Positions 10,301 through 19,594 of a DNA stretch of 64,000 nucleotides are shown here, in pieces. The stretch covers positions 1 through 64,000 of the forward strand of contig JBBALJ010000006.1 of assembly GCA_040403075.1 (NCBI GenBank). Reading direction: 5' to 3'. The notes beneath the pieces were generated by a model that was not told the DNA's origin, searched no databases, and worked only from the letters and a program-made list of their open reading frames with translations. This DNA is from RGVD01 sp040403075. GTDB taxonomy: Bacteria > Bacteroidota > Bacteroidia > UKL13-3. How positions within the stretch are numbered: the first letter of the stretch is position 1; every line of letters begins with the position of its first letter. The translations under genes were made by a program, and so were the position numbers.

Positions 10301-13253
10301 AGCTTTTTGTGCCACTTGCTGAAACTTCATACATTTCCAATTTGTAGCTTTTTTTACCGTTAATATTTTTTGTAGCCTGAATACCTAAAGTATAAAAACT
10401 AGATAATATTGAGTCGCTATTATTCAATGATAGATTAAATACTAAACCTGAAGATACTTCTGTTGATACATCTGGTATCTTAAATCTTGCAGAGTAAGTA
10501 TTGTAGTTGTTGTCTACTTCAGACTTTGACGTAATTATAGTATATTTATTTGCATAAACTGGAATAATTATAGACCCGCTATTTGTATCAATGCTTGGAG
10601 GATTAAGTCTTGAAAAATAATTTGTTCCTGGGGTAAGGGTACCTGCTTGAAGTTGTGCGCCTACATCTGCTGAAGATGACATGACTTTATGCGTTTTTGG
10701 TGCGGTATCAAATAAGCCTCTTTGAACATTTAAAAATCTTCCTGTTGGTGTGTATTTAATATTTGCTGTTCTTTGATCGTTTGAAAATTGTGCTACTTCA
10801 GCATCTAGTTCATTTGAACTTGAAACTCCAACTGACTTTACTCTGCCTGTATCATTATCTGTAAGTAAAAATTCTTTATCTCCAGTTGAGATAATTTCCC
10901 CTTGTATAATTGCATAGCTATTATGCGTTAATGGCATTGTATAAAAAACTTCATTTAAATCTTGTTTATTGACTGTATAATAATTTTGAGAGTAATTCTC
11001 AATTGAAGATAAAAGATAGTTTAATGGAACTACATCTTCTGAGTCTTCTTTCCAAATTGTATCAGGTGCTTGATTAAATATTGATGTAATACCTTGTGCT
11101 GAAGAAGCCGTGGTTAAAGATCTTTTAATTTGAGGCATTCTGTATCTCATAATAATTTTACCAATTTTTGTTTTAATATTTTCTGTGTAACTATTGACTA
11201 CAATATTTTCATCATTGACTGCATAAGTAACTACATTATTTGTAATTATTTGCTGAAGATTATTAAATCTTAATATGCCGTCTTCATCAACACTGGCTGC
11301 AATTTGGTAAGCAAGAAAAGCTTCTCTAAGAATATCGTATACTGTTTTATTTTTAGAATCAGCAAAAAAGTAACTAGAATTAATTGCCTGATTACTATCA
11401 TTGAAAACTGAATAAAGTTCATCGTAGTTATAGTCTGAGAATCCAGCAAAGTCCATAATGTTAGTAAATATGTTTACAAGGCTTTGAGATCTGGATACAT
11501 AGTCTGATACTGGAAGTGTTTGTAAAAACTTCATAATATCGTAACATTTTACCTTAGTTACTTTTACATCTATACTGTCCCATGAATCTGCATAGAAAAC
11601 TCCACCAGGAATAATTCTATTTGTTTGGCTTGACTCTGAAATTCTATCTTGTGGAATAAAATAGTTCATGTAGAATTTAACATTTTTTGCAAGTAAGTTT
11701 TTAAGTGGGGAAACAAACACTGCAGTATTATTAGCGTTTGTTGAAAATATAGAAAGCGGTAGATTTTCTGAACCAGACAAGGGAATATTAGATAAGCTTA
11801 TGTCTGCTTCATTTGCAGACATTGCAGATATTGGAAGCGGGGTTCCTTTATTGTCTAGCTCTTTGGTTATTGTATAGTCAAGAACAAATTCAGATAGGTC
11901 TAGCTCTAGTCTAGGGGATATCTCTATGACTTGTAGTCTCTTAAATTCTGCAAGGATCTCCGATTTGCTTGTCCCCTCCTTATATGAAAGGTTTTGGTAA
12001 GCATTAACTACTGAAGCATTTGTTTGGGTAAATATAACTTTATTGATTTTTTGAGAAATTGTTATTTGCCCAGTATCATTAATTCTTGGCATTTTTGTTT
12101 TATTAGACTCAGACCAAGCCCATTTGGTTGTTGTCCACTTACCTGCTGCAGTTGTAGCTTCTGGATGATAGTAAAGAATGCATATTCCAGATTTAGAAAC
12201 TTGGCTTGAGCTTATAGAAACCGTTGCAACTGGAGCGGTGCTTGAAGGATTATAAAGGCTTAGCATTCCGCTTGGTATTGATTGAGATACATTAAACTTT
12301 AAAACAATTTTATTAACATCTAGGTTTTCTTCATATGATGCACCTATAGATACTGCGCCATTATCTGGTCTTTCTGAAACAAAATATTTATATTGAGAGA
12401 ATGGAGAAATGCTTCCATTTTTATAGAAGGGGCTAGAATTGGCAGAGAATAATGTTCTTGGAGAGTATACAACTGGACTACATGGGGCTGCATTATCCCA
12501 TGTACCTTTATTAGTTTCTATCACCCTTGTTACGTTAGGGATATTTATGTTGCCCGAATTTACATAGCTTTCGCCTGGTCTAAAATAAGAAAATGCTGTA
12601 TCTGTTGGCCACAGTGATCCATATGTGTAATCAAAGTATGTAATTTGATATACTTCAATATTACAAACCTCTATGCCCCACGCTCCAACCTTGGCAAGTG
12701 TTGTGTTAACAAAATCTAAAGAAAGGTTAAGTCCATTATAGTATGCTGAGGTATCTCCCTTTTTAGCACCAACAACTAGTTCTACTTTTTGCCAATCAAA
12801 GTTATCTATAGTTTTATAAGTGCTGCCATAAACTTTTGCAGAATCATTACTTAGTTGGGTAGACAAATTAATTATGTTGCTATCTATAGATCTTACGTAA
12901 AAAATTACCTTGTATGAATTTGCTCCGTATGGTAAGTTACCAAGCCCTATAGAAACTCTTCCTTCAAAGTTATCTTTACCATCTATAGAAGTTGCATTTA
13001 CAGTAAATCTTTTTGCATTAGGATTAAAGAAAGCTGCTGCTCTTTTAGCCCCCGTATTAGTTGTTACTGAAACTTTTGGAAATCCAGCATTTGACCATTC
13101 TCCAAGTGGGAAGTATAAATTTTGACCAGCACCTGAGTATGTTACGTAAGGCTGGTATATTAGGTTATAATTCCATTCAGCAGAAACCAATGGTCTTATC
13201 TGGACTCCGCTTTGCTCAAAGTAATTTTTTACAGCTTGTGTATTTCCTAGCAT
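7320..13253 (-). CDS. Large tail-tip / central fibre protein with IPT/TIG and FN3 domains
   Basis: 1977 residues, directly after the distal-tail-like gene with one nucleotide between stop and ATG. The N-terminal third is beta-rich. Residues ~560-1330 look like a tail-tip hub region (KTVYDILREAFLAY, a FNNLQQI segment and a VGDVVSLRH segment). Residues ~925-985 look like a concanavalin-type sandwich. Residues ~1335-1425 fit an IPT/TIG immunoglobulin-like domain (LGLSPTSGTTAGSTLVTIG). Several FN3-like repeats follow to the end. Position and size fit the central tail-tip protein that nucleates the tube and carries receptor-binding modules. Exact family not recognised. Confidence 0.75.
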   Translation of the reverse strand: MLGNTQAVKNYFEQSGVQIRPLVSAEWNYNLIYQPYVTYSGAGQNLYFPLGEWSNAGFPKVSVTTNTGAKRAAAFFNPNAKRFTVNATSIDGKDNFEGRVSIGLGNLPYGANSYKVIFYVRSIDSNIINLSTQLSNDSAKVYGSTYKTIDNFDWQKVELVVGAKKGDTSAYYNGLNLSLDFVNTTLAKVGAWGIEVCNIEVYQITYFDYTYGSLWPTDTAFSYFRPGESYVNSGNINIPNVTRVIETNKGTWDNAAPCSPVVYSPRTLFSANSSPFYKNGSISPFSQYKYFVSERPDNGAVSIGASYEENLDVNKIVLKFNVSQSIPSGMLSLYNPSSTAPVATVSISSSQVSKSGICILYYHPEATTAAGKWTTTKWAWSESNKTKMPRINDTGQITISQKINKVIFTQTNASVVNAYQNLSYKEGTSKSEILAEFKRLQVIEISPRLELDLSEFVLDYTITKELDNKGTPLPISAMSANEADISLSNIPLSGSENLPLSIFSTNANNTAVFVSPLKNLLAKNVKFYMNYFIPQDRISESSQTNRIIPGGVFYADSWDSIDVKVTKVKCYDIMKFLQTLPVSDYVSRSQSLVNIFTNIMDFAGFSDYNYDELYSVFNDSNQAINSSYFFADSKNKTVYDILREAFLAYQIAASVDEDGILRFNNLQQIITNNVVTYAVNDENIVVNSYTENIKTKIGKIIMRYRMPQIKRSLTTASSAQGITSIFNQAPDTIWKEDSEDVVPLNYLLSSIENYSQNYYTVNKQDLNEVFYTMPLTHNSYAIIQGEIISTGDKEFLLTDNDTGRVKSVGVSSSNELDAEVAQFSNDQRTANIKYTPTGRFLNVQRGLFDTAPKTHKVMSSSADVGAQLQAGTLTPGTNYFSRLNPPSIDTNSGSIIIPVYANKYTIITSKSEVDNNYNTYSARFKIPDVSTEVSSGLVFNLSLNNSDSILSSFYTLGIQATKNINGKKSYKLEMYEVSASGTKSLLFSQSVTHIINSIFSNEPLTPVHMKRESQFINLKFTVQSDKILVYINDIRVVSDKTSNKRGLLGTKFGFYSIGASTISTGSNLAELYACQSILDDTAKYHFTTQRFLDAIVANKRISEKFYMLQSSPKIVGLNLYDVQTTLNPSLGAEHLKIMYNLYYNILETGGQKQKSYYISVPESALTYSTIINSGFRLKFALVNNANYSVWTKSSISSNRIVNAQYATFSRNVILLTEQQTLERVLNPQNANEVIELQSDWLQSKKTANAIMGVVAKASEDFSKDITVSLFGNPLIQVGDVVSLRHNLKNIIGLTFFVQSVRNTFSQGLTTEVVLNKIGYEGSAPDSLKNKYPSVALPTYLNILGLSPTSGTTAGSTLVTIGNGIDFSASNPPTVYFDTSLATNVTVIDSSTLTCRTPAHSAGFVNVKVISKGVTYQSINYNGFEYRGTDVVLGQVNPIVVSDGLDAVSNTREVALDWTSVDERENAFKYTLSDGSSGTIDYANTFLYKILFKGLKDGQTYTYTITTLFKQNGAEIGSSAPVTGSFTAGSSSNPDTDAAPSITATAVKDSLNKVTFKISLVGTIADTYTWRIFDGTSAQVYDSHQQTSPTYTYPNPMQAGWYATMYAKNQGSTSNVVAIYFNNVQLGTIIEDPGTPAGAPAQPIIRLETISEGGGKSSARLYVTQDTSATKPNSYDFTIDPSRFGGDKVDQPPAITQNNFPAPVNGELLLTLTGFTNNTSYSIRTRALNGKGSSLSTQNILFVSTGGATVSNVSLSENLTLSWTGNTYFDSYQVEYSGSNGVTKTPSVISKTTGTTYKRTTSVTALSTNGTAFTDLIYSGQTFWPAGTKVTAKVTAYKGAQAVTTISSTAYTVPGTPGGNNPTGPAPQVFAQDKHQYIPSGTFYSSPGGSFFWYNQSLVPSQFDSWVWEYEIYKNKTSASGTPTTGTRNPASPNISSNSRFYVDYPFVGTHYIRVRMRITYNSSTYYGAWGDTTKTFT

Positions 13254-13254
13254 G

Positions 13255-13791
13255 CTAGATCTCCGTAAATTCTATCTTTAGGTTTACGTAGTCAAATCCT
13301 TGATTTACTGCATTGGTTCTTCTCTTTAAAATCTCATAGTCAAAAGAACTCATATAGGCATGGTATACAGAGTTTGATGCATCTGTTCCAAATGAATCTC
13401 TATAGGTTGAATTGACTGGTACTTGAAATATTGCTGGTGTTGTATGTTGAGCAAATACTAGCTTTACGTATACTGGTACAAAGTTATTAGCTTCATAGAA
13501 ACCTTTTATCCAGGACCCGCCGTGTGCGCCTGCGCTGTAATCAACAAGGTTAGCATCAAGGGTAGGAAGGTTTTGCCAGTCTGTAGTAATCTTAAACTTT
13601 CTAGCAACCACATACTTTCTCAAATTACCATCTGCCATTCTTTGTGTGTTTTCAATAAGGTCGTAGGCAATCTTAATTGGCTGACGATTGTGATCGGTCA
13701 GCTTGTACCAGACCATTAGAGCGGGGTCTGTTGTTTCTGTATTATCTGATTTATATCCAAGGGATACTTGTACGCCAATAGGTATTTGCAT
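13255..13791 (-). CDS. Distal tail (Dit-like) minor tail protein
   Basis: 178 residues, immediately downstream of the tape measure and upstream of the tip protein, which is the usual place for a distal tail protein. Its ATG overlaps the tape-measure stop as TAATG (1 nt), so translation is probably coupled. Content is beta-rich with aromatic-ended strands (FDYEILKRR, DYVNLKIEF). Dit assignment is from synteny, not a diagnostic motif. Confidence 0.55.
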   Translation of the reverse strand: MQIPIGVQVSLGYKSDNTETTDPALMVWYKLTDHNRQPIKIAYDLIENTQRMADGNLRKYVVARKFKITTDWQNLPTLDANLVDYSAGAHGGSWIKGFYEANNFVPVYVKLVFAQHTTPAIFQVPVNSTYRDSFGTDASNSVYHAYMSSFDYEILKRRTNAVNQGFDYVNLKIEFTEI

Positions 13792-16700
13792 TATGTGTTT
13801 ATCCTCCTATTAGTATACACTGAATTTGAATTTCCTGCACGTTTAATTGCATCCATTACTTTTCTTGCCACATCATCAGCATTCATATCTGTTCCATTAA
13901 ATGTTAAATTAAGTGCATATTCATTTGTAGTATTGCTTGATTGATTCATCATACTACGGCTAATATCATTTGGAATTATGCTTCCATTTTGTGATGGCAC
14001 AAAGAACTCAGGTCCTTTTTCTCCAACAACATACATTTGATCTTTAAATGTTGGGCCACCCAATGCCTTACCTGGGATTTTAGTTAATATTGGGTATGAA
14101 CCTTTAATGCTTGCAGCAGGATTAAATGCACCCTTTGCTTGATAATTTTTTGCATACTCTGCATCATAACCTTCAAAAGTATATCCTGCTGCTGTCCACT
14201 TTTTAAAAGTTGATTCATAGCTTCTGCTTCCAGATGGAACTACGCTAGTTTTCCCTGCCTTATCAGTAAAAATCATGCCAGCCCAGTCTTCACCTAAGCT
14301 TTTATCAAAGTATTCGTTTGCACCTGGTTTGCTGAACCCTGCATTTGGTAAACCAGAAAGTCCGCCAGTTTTTATAGCTCCTGCAAGTTTATCAAGTGCT
14401 GTAGCATTAGCATTCATTGCGTTTGTATTATTATTAATAACAGTATTATTTTTATTTTGCAATTCCCTTAAGTCAGCAATTTTTATGCCAATGTCTGCAC
14501 TTTTATTTTTCATTACATCAATAGAAGAACTTCTTGAATATTCATCAGTTTTATTTAATAATTCTTGTTGAAGTTGTGCTGCTTGTAAAAAGTCTCCCTT
14601 GGCCTGAGCCATTCTTATTTGATTTTCAAGGTCGCCTTTTGTTATCTTATATTGCTCAGCATCTTTTAGTGTTTTGTTCATTCTTTCTTGTGCAGTAATA
14701 TTTGCATCAAGTGCTTTCTTTTCTAGCTCTAGCTTTTTAATTTTTGCGTCTAGTGCAGCGTTGGAGCCATTTAAAGATTTAGTGTTAGATTCATATTTTT
14801 TGCTTTGTGCCTCTATCTTCTTTGTATACTCTTCAGTTGCTTTATCTGCTTCTGCTGCTACTTGTGCAGGAGTCTTTCCCCTTACATCAATTTGAGCACC
14901 CTTGCTAATTCCTGACATAACTCTAATTATTTGATCAATTGAATATCCCATATTTTTTAATATTTTCATTGTATTTAAAGCATTTGAATCTCCAAGCGCA
15001 AGGAAGTGTTGTCTTAAAGCTTCCATTCCCTTTGCTGCACCGATTGAAGATTTTGCTATTCCATTAATAATATTATTAAAACTTGACATTGAAGTGCTAT
15101 TCATAGCAGCATTATAAAGTTGAGACATTGATTGATTAAGAGTTTTTGCATCTCCAGATGCATTATATAAAGATGCGGAGACTGCTTTAACTTGATCTGC
15201 TATGTCTATCTTGGCACCCATTGCACCAGAGTTACCACTAGCAGCAAGTAGTAAGTTATACAATTCTTGAGATTTAGCTGGGTCTATATTGTTAAGAGCA
15301 ACTTGCATAGTAACAAAGTCTTGAGCTATTTTTGTAATTGCACCTGAATCATTTGCCTCTTTTAATCTTTGAATTACTAGGCTAAGTGAATTATCTTTAG
15401 GCAAACTCTTTAACATTTCTTTAAAGCTTGCTAGCTGGGCTTGCATTGAATTTAATCCTGGAACAACTTTAGCTATGTTAGAGGCAAATGAAATTGTAAA
15501 ATCTGAAACCTTGCTTGTTGTGTCTGCAACTGTATGGCCAAAGAATGATGCAACTTCAGAGCTTGAAGTAAATGTTGCTTTTGCTTGTGCTTGATGTTCT
15601 TTTTCTATTTCTATTAATCTAGATATTCCTTTTACCGTTAAGGTAAGTGCTGCGGTTGCAAGTAATATTTGTGGTAAAAATGCAGCTAACCCTGGCATAA
15701 ATGCTGCTATATTCCCAACCATACCCATATTAGTCAATGTACTTCCAGCTATATTGGCTGTTGCATTATTACCACCGCCGATTCCAGATATCATCGAGCC
15801 ACCGATCATACCTGCTGTAGATAGGCCCATGCCAAGCATCATACGCTTATTAAGTTTAATCCTTGCTTTTTGTTCTGCTGCTACATCATCTATTTGAGTA
15901 TTAGCAGCTTTGGTTATATCTGGAGTTGAATCTTCAATTCCCTTAGCAATACCTTCTCCAATAGGCTTTCCAACTTCATCATTAAATAATTCTGAAGGAC
16001 TTTTAATCTTTGCTACTGCTCTTGCTCTCTTTGAAATTCTTTTTATTAATCCATCCATTTGATAACTTGATTTTGTGGCTACATCATTCTCGGATAATGT
16101 TCCTGCTAAATAACTCTTGTTAAATGGAACTACACTTCCATCTGGCTGTATAACCATTGTTCCTGCAGTTTCAGCTCTACCTGTTTTAGAACCTACTCTT
16201 GTTCCTCTTGTTCCAACAACGCTATTTGTTACTGCTCCTAGGTTCCCGCCTACCGATGTAGGTACGTCTGCCATAGCTGGATTAAAATATTGTCCCGCAA
16301 ATTGTTCCATGGGAATTTGTCCTGGATTTTTTCCAAAGCCTGGGTGATTAGGATCTATAGATGCTGTACGCAACCCTCCAATAAAATCATCAAATGCAGA
16401 AGTTAATCTTCTATCTGCTTGCTCCATATTTGCACCTAACTTGCCTGCAACATTTTTCAAGTTTTGCATTGGATCAATGCCTGCATCTACTACCTTTAAA
16501 TATTCTGAAAGAACATCTTGTGCATTCATTCCAGCATTGCCGAGTTTTGTTCTTTGGTTAACAAGACCTGGCATAGCAATCATTCCACCTCGTGTAGTTG
16601 ATTGTAAATCAGATAGTCCTGCTTCTGCCAACATTGATTGAACTATTTTAAAAACGCTTTCTGGTTGATCTGGTAATATGTGTCCTCTTTGAACATCAAT

Positions 16701-18857
16701 TTTTTCTCCAGCTGAAGTTATGCCGTATGCAAATCCAGGAAGTGAACCTCTATTCATTGCACTAATAATTGAACCATACTTTTGTGTTGCAGATTTTGTT
16801 ACTACTGATTCGCCTGGAGTAAGTAATGCTGGAATAGTATCTCCCGTACCTGATCCAGGTACGATACCTCCAGTGGCCATCTTTCTTGGTCCACTTGAAA
16901 AAGGAATAGTTAGTGCTCCGCCTGCCCTTGCAACTGTACTGGAAAGTCCTCCTGCACTCATGTTCATTGCAACAATTAATCCTTCTAACTGCACGGTTAA
17001 TTTTGCTATTGCTGAGCTAAGCAAGTTTACTGAACTTACATCAGATGTAATATTTGTACCAAATAGTTGTGCTGCATTTGAAGATGCCATGAGTTCTGGA
17101 GTTAATAGTTGCCTAAATGTTGTTCCGCCTTGTGCAATTAATCTTAAGTTATAAACTGCTTTAAGTATGTATCCAGCAAAGTTACCCATTAAACCAGTTA
17201 ACATAATAATGGGACCTGCTATTGCTGCACCGCCTGCAAATATTCCAATAAAAGATTGTACTGGTCCAGGAAGTGCTCCAAATGCTGAAGCAATTTTATC
17301 TGCAAAATTTATTACTTGTGTAGCAACTTCTAGAATCTTTTCTCCGACTGGGATTAGGTCTGCTTTTAAAGTTTCTACTGCTCTCTTAAATTTACCCGTT
17401 GTAGACTCTGTGGCAATTTTCATTTCTGATGCAGCAATTGCTGCAAGTGCTGGCGCACTAGCTCCAGCTAAATCAAATGCAGTTTTTGTCTGACTATTTA
17501 CAGCACCTAAGTTTGTTATAAGTGCTTGCATTCTTGCTTGTTGGAATTTACCAAATAGTTGTTCAATTAATCTTGCTTGAGTAAGTGGATCAAGTCCAAC
17601 CAATGCTTTTTGTAAACCCATAATCATTTGAATAGGATTTCCTGCTGCTGAAGTAGAAATTGCTCCTAGGTTGATATTGTACTCTGCGAACATTTCTGAA
17701 GCTCTTTTAGTTGGATTGATAAGTGATGCAAGTCCAGATTTAATTGCATTAGCTGCTTGTGCTGCTGGAACACCTGCTTCTTTCATAGCAACCATCATGA
17801 CTGCTGTATCTTTAAATGACCCGCCCAGCTGTGCAACTATTGGTCCAACACGTGGAATACCGTCTACTAAATCTTGAAGACTTGTTGAGGTTTGGTTTTC
17901 AACTGCGTTAAGAAAATCAATTGATTTAGTTAAATCTTGTGTGCTTAACTTATAAACATTCTGTAAAGAAACAGTTGCAGCCATTGCTGCGTGTTGATCT
18001 AGTTCGCCAAGCTTTGCAAGACGCATAGCTTCTCTTGTACCTTCAAGTAAATCTTTTCCTTGAAGTCCTGTTGCTGCTAAATCTGCAGCCATTGCTGCGG
18101 TATCTTTAGCTGCTACACCCATTGTACTTGCTAGGTCTTTTGCAAGCCCTACAGTTTGTGATCTAATATCCGCTAGTGCTTCTTTTGTTGGGGCCTTGAG
18201 TCCTTCTCCATAAACCTTTTGCAATCTTGTTAATTGCTCGTTTACATCTTGGAATATCTTTGCTGCAGATGAACCAAATAAAACCATTGGCATTGTAAGA
18301 CCAACAGTTAATTGACGACCCGCCCATTGAGTATTCTTACCCCAATTAATAAGTGCCTTAGAAGAACCATCCAAAGCATGGTTGTAAAGATTTTGCTGCA
18401 TTGTTGCAAGTTTAGTTGCATTAGCTACTTTATCAATTTGAGTTGGTGTAAAGACAGTAAACATTCCCCGTTTTGAAGGGTCAGATGCAATTATTGAGTT
18501 TTGTAATTTTACTTGTTCTGCTGCAAGTGCTCTTAATGAAGTTGTTGCTGCTGCTGATCTTCCAGTAATTATTCCAAAATATTCTGATAATTTTAGTTTT
18601 CCTGTAGTAAGTGCTCTACCAAACTTTTCAGTTTCATTAGACATCTTAACTGTAGTAGCGGTAAATTGTCCTGATGAAACAAGTGCTGATTTAAATGATG
18701 CGTTAATTGCATTAAGATCTTTGACTAAACCTGGACCTGCACCTACACCAGCTAAACCTTTATTTAAGTTTGCAATTTGTGCTTGCAAGGCTTTGATCTG
18801 ATTATTGACAGATGAGAAATCACCGAGGGCGACTATATTTAATTCAATACGTGCCAT
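13791..18857 (-). CDS. Tail tape measure protein
   Basis: 1688 residues, largely helical with alanine-rich heptads, setting tail length and filling the tube before DNA ejection. Diagnostic features are the N-terminal TP901-type core (MGVAAKDTAAMAADLAATGLQ region), a hydrophobic central segment (~1010-1060), and two glycine-rich motifs common in tape measures: GGIVPGSGTGDTIPALLTPG near residue 710, and ALGGPTFKDQMYVVGEKGPE near the C terminus. It follows the frameshifted chaperone genes with a 17-nt gap, as in most siphoviruses. At ~0.15 nm per residue it would suggest a tail near 250 nm (inference). Confidence 0.95.
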   Translation of the reverse strand: MARIELNIVALGDFSSVNNQIKALQAQIANLNKGLAGVGAGPGLVKDLNAINASFKSALVSSGQFTATTVKMSNETEKFGRALTTGKLKLSEYFGIITGRSAAATTSLRALAAEQVKLQNSIIASDPSKRGMFTVFTPTQIDKVANATKLATMQQNLYNHALDGSSKALINWGKNTQWAGRQLTVGLTMPMVLFGSSAAKIFQDVNEQLTRLQKVYGEGLKAPTKEALADIRSQTVGLAKDLASTMGVAAKDTAAMAADLAATGLQGKDLLEGTREAMRLAKLGELDQHAAMAATVSLQNVYKLSTQDLTKSIDFLNAVENQTSTSLQDLVDGIPRVGPIVAQLGGSFKDTAVMMVAMKEAGVPAAQAANAIKSGLASLINPTKRASEMFAEYNINLGAISTSAAGNPIQMIMGLQKALVGLDPLTQARLIEQLFGKFQQARMQALITNLGAVNSQTKTAFDLAGASAPALAAIAASEMKIATESTTGKFKRAVETLKADLIPVGEKILEVATQVINFADKIASAFGALPGPVQSFIGIFAGGAAIAGPIIMLTGLMGNFAGYILKAVYNLRLIAQGGTTFRQLLTPELMASSNAAQLFGTNITSDVSSVNLLSSAIAKLTVQLEGLIVAMNMSAGGLSSTVARAGGALTIPFSSGPRKMATGGIVPGSGTGDTIPALLTPGESVVTKSATQKYGSIISAMNRGSLPGFAYGITSAGEKIDVQRGHILPDQPESVFKIVQSMLAEAGLSDLQSTTRGGMIAMPGLVNQRTKLGNAGMNAQDVLSEYLKVVDAGIDPMQNLKNVAGKLGANMEQADRRLTSAFDDFIGGLRTASIDPNHPGFGKNPGQIPMEQFAGQYFNPAMADVPTSVGGNLGAVTNSVVGTRGTRVGSKTGRAETAGTMVIQPDGSVVPFNKSYLAGTLSENDVATKSSYQMDGLIKRISKRARAVAKIKSPSELFNDEVGKPIGEGIAKGIEDSTPDITKAANTQIDDVAAEQKARIKLNKRMMLGMGLSTAGMIGGSMISGIGGGNNATANIAGSTLTNMGMVGNIAAFMPGLAAFLPQILLATAALTLTVKGISRLIEIEKEHQAQAKATFTSSSEVASFFGHTVADTTSKVSDFTISFASNIAKVVPGLNSMQAQLASFKEMLKSLPKDNSLSLVIQRLKEANDSGAITKIAQDFVTMQVALNNIDPAKSQELYNLLLAASGNSGAMGAKIDIADQVKAVSASLYNASGDAKTLNQSMSQLYNAAMNSTSMSSFNNIINGIAKSSIGAAKGMEALRQHFLALGDSNALNTMKILKNMGYSIDQIIRVMSGISKGAQIDVRGKTPAQVAAEADKATEEYTKKIEAQSKKYESNTKSLNGSNAALDAKIKKLELEKKALDANITAQERMNKTLKDAEQYKITKGDLENQIRMAQAKGDFLQAAQLQQELLNKTDEYSRSSSIDVMKNKSADIGIKIADLRELQNKNNTVINNNTNAMNANATALDKLAGAIKTGGLSGLPNAGFSKPGANEYFDKSLGEDWAGMIFTDKAGKTSVVPSGSRSYESTFKKWTAAGYTFEGYDAEYAKNYQAKGAFNPAASIKGSYPILTKIPGKALGGPTFKDQMYVVGEKGPEFFVPSQNGSIIPNDISRSMMNQSSNTTNEYALNLTFNGTDMNADDVARKVMDAIKRAGNSNSVYTNRRINT

Positions 18858-18874
18858 GTGTCACATCACCCCCA

Positions 18875-19488
18875 TTATAATTCAAGAAAGCCGAGGCCTT
18901 CATTTACGCCAAAACCTTCTTGCGAAGCATGCATAGAATTCTTTAATGAAGAGACATCAACTGGTTCTGCATTCTCTTCTTCATCTAATTCAACTCCGTT
19001 TATTGCAGCAAGAAATTTGTTCCCTCGCTTTTCTTTCTCTCTTGAAGCATCTAGTATTGCACTAAGTTCTTCAACAGAAAGGCTTGATTCTAGTTCATCA
19101 AAATTTTTCCAATGACCTAAAAGAAAGACTTCAGACTCCAAGGAGCGTAGGTCTAGTTCGTCCCAACTAGTCCCGCTCCGAGAAGGTTTGGGTCTGACAA
19201 CTTTAATCCGCCACAGATTTCAAGAATCTTCATCATAGTTGGCACTTCAATTACTTCTTCAAATTTATTTTTGTCTTCTGAAAGTTCTGGCTTAATGTGC
19301 TTTAGGCAAATCATTGCTGCCTTAATAAATACATCCATTGCTGCTTCTTCAGATTGATCTTCTGCCTCATCCATAGTTTGGATAAGTTCCATGAACTTTC
19401 TTAGTTGCTTGATCGGTAGAGGTCTAAGGGTCATTACTTCGCCGTTAGCCAGTTCAATCTCTACAATATCGTATACTGCTGTTGCCAT
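18875..19488 (-). CDS. Tail assembly chaperone, -1 frameshift fusion (gpGT-like)
   Basis: Predicted 204-residue fusion. Translation starts at 19488, reads 101 codons to the slippery heptamer C CCA AAC (19192-19186), slips back one base and continues without a stop in the -1 frame to 18875. The joined sequence runs DPN then PSRSGTSWDELDLRS, then the LESEVFLLGHWKNF segment. Without slipping, the downstream ORF has only a TTG codon (19141) and no ribosome site, so it is unlikely to be made alone. The two overlapping frames just upstream of the tape measure match the lambda G/GT arrangement. The acidic C-terminal extension is expected to bind tape measure or tail tube during assembly. Confidence 0.8.
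19153..19488 (-). CDS. Tail assembly chaperone, short form (gpG-like)
   Basis: 111 residues, made by ribosomes that do not shift frame. N-terminal beta-strand region (VEIELANGEVMTLRPLPIKQL) followed by helical, acidic sequence, typical of actinophage tail assembly chaperones. A clear ribosome site (AAAGGAGC) and its own extended -10 promoter (19512-19520) lie upstream, just after the terminator of the tail tube gene. Excess short form over fusion is the norm in this family. Confidence 0.85.
   Translation of the reverse strand: MATAVYDIVEIELANGEVMTLRPLPIKQLRKFMELIQTMDEAEDQSEEAAMDVFIKAAMICLKHIKPELSEDKNKFEEVIEVPTMMKILEICGGLKLSDPNLLGAGLVGTN
19186..19192 (-). promoter_or_regulatory. Programmed -1 frameshift slippery site CCCAAAC
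   Basis: The X XXY YYZ heptamer C-CCA-AAC is in phase with the short chaperone frame, 11 codons before its TAG. Codons CCA and AAC can re-pair as CCC and AAA after slipping back one base. The -1 frame is open from here to 18875. Confidence 0.75.
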
Positions 19489-19511
19489 TTATAGCTCCTT
19501 TGTTTAACTAA

Positions 19512-19520
19512 ATTATACCA
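19512..19520 (-). promoter_or_regulatory. Leftward extended -10 promoter TGGTATAAT
   Basis: Lies between the tail tube terminator and the chaperone gene. Predicted start of RNA is near 19505, leaving an AAAGGAGC ribosome site in a short leader. It lets chaperone and tape measure be read separately from the tail tube gene. Confidence 0.6.
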
Positions 19521-19530
19521 ATAAAGTAGG

Positions 19531-19570
19531 CATAAACAAACTAGGCCCCGTCATTTCTGACGGGACCTAG
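19531..19570 (-). terminator. Rho-independent terminator after major tail protein
   Basis: Stem CTAGG-x-CCCGTCA / TGACGGG-x-CCTAG with a 4-nt loop (19541-19570), followed on the minus strand by TTTGTTTATG. Twelve pairs with one mismatch. Confidence 0.85.
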
Positions 19571-19594
19571 CTATTATTCAGTTTTTATTAAATT

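Noticed and set aside
18875..19141. Independent 88-residue gene starting at TTG
   Set aside because: No ribosome site, and the frame is open upstream to a slippery heptamer; better explained as the second half of a -1 frameshift product.
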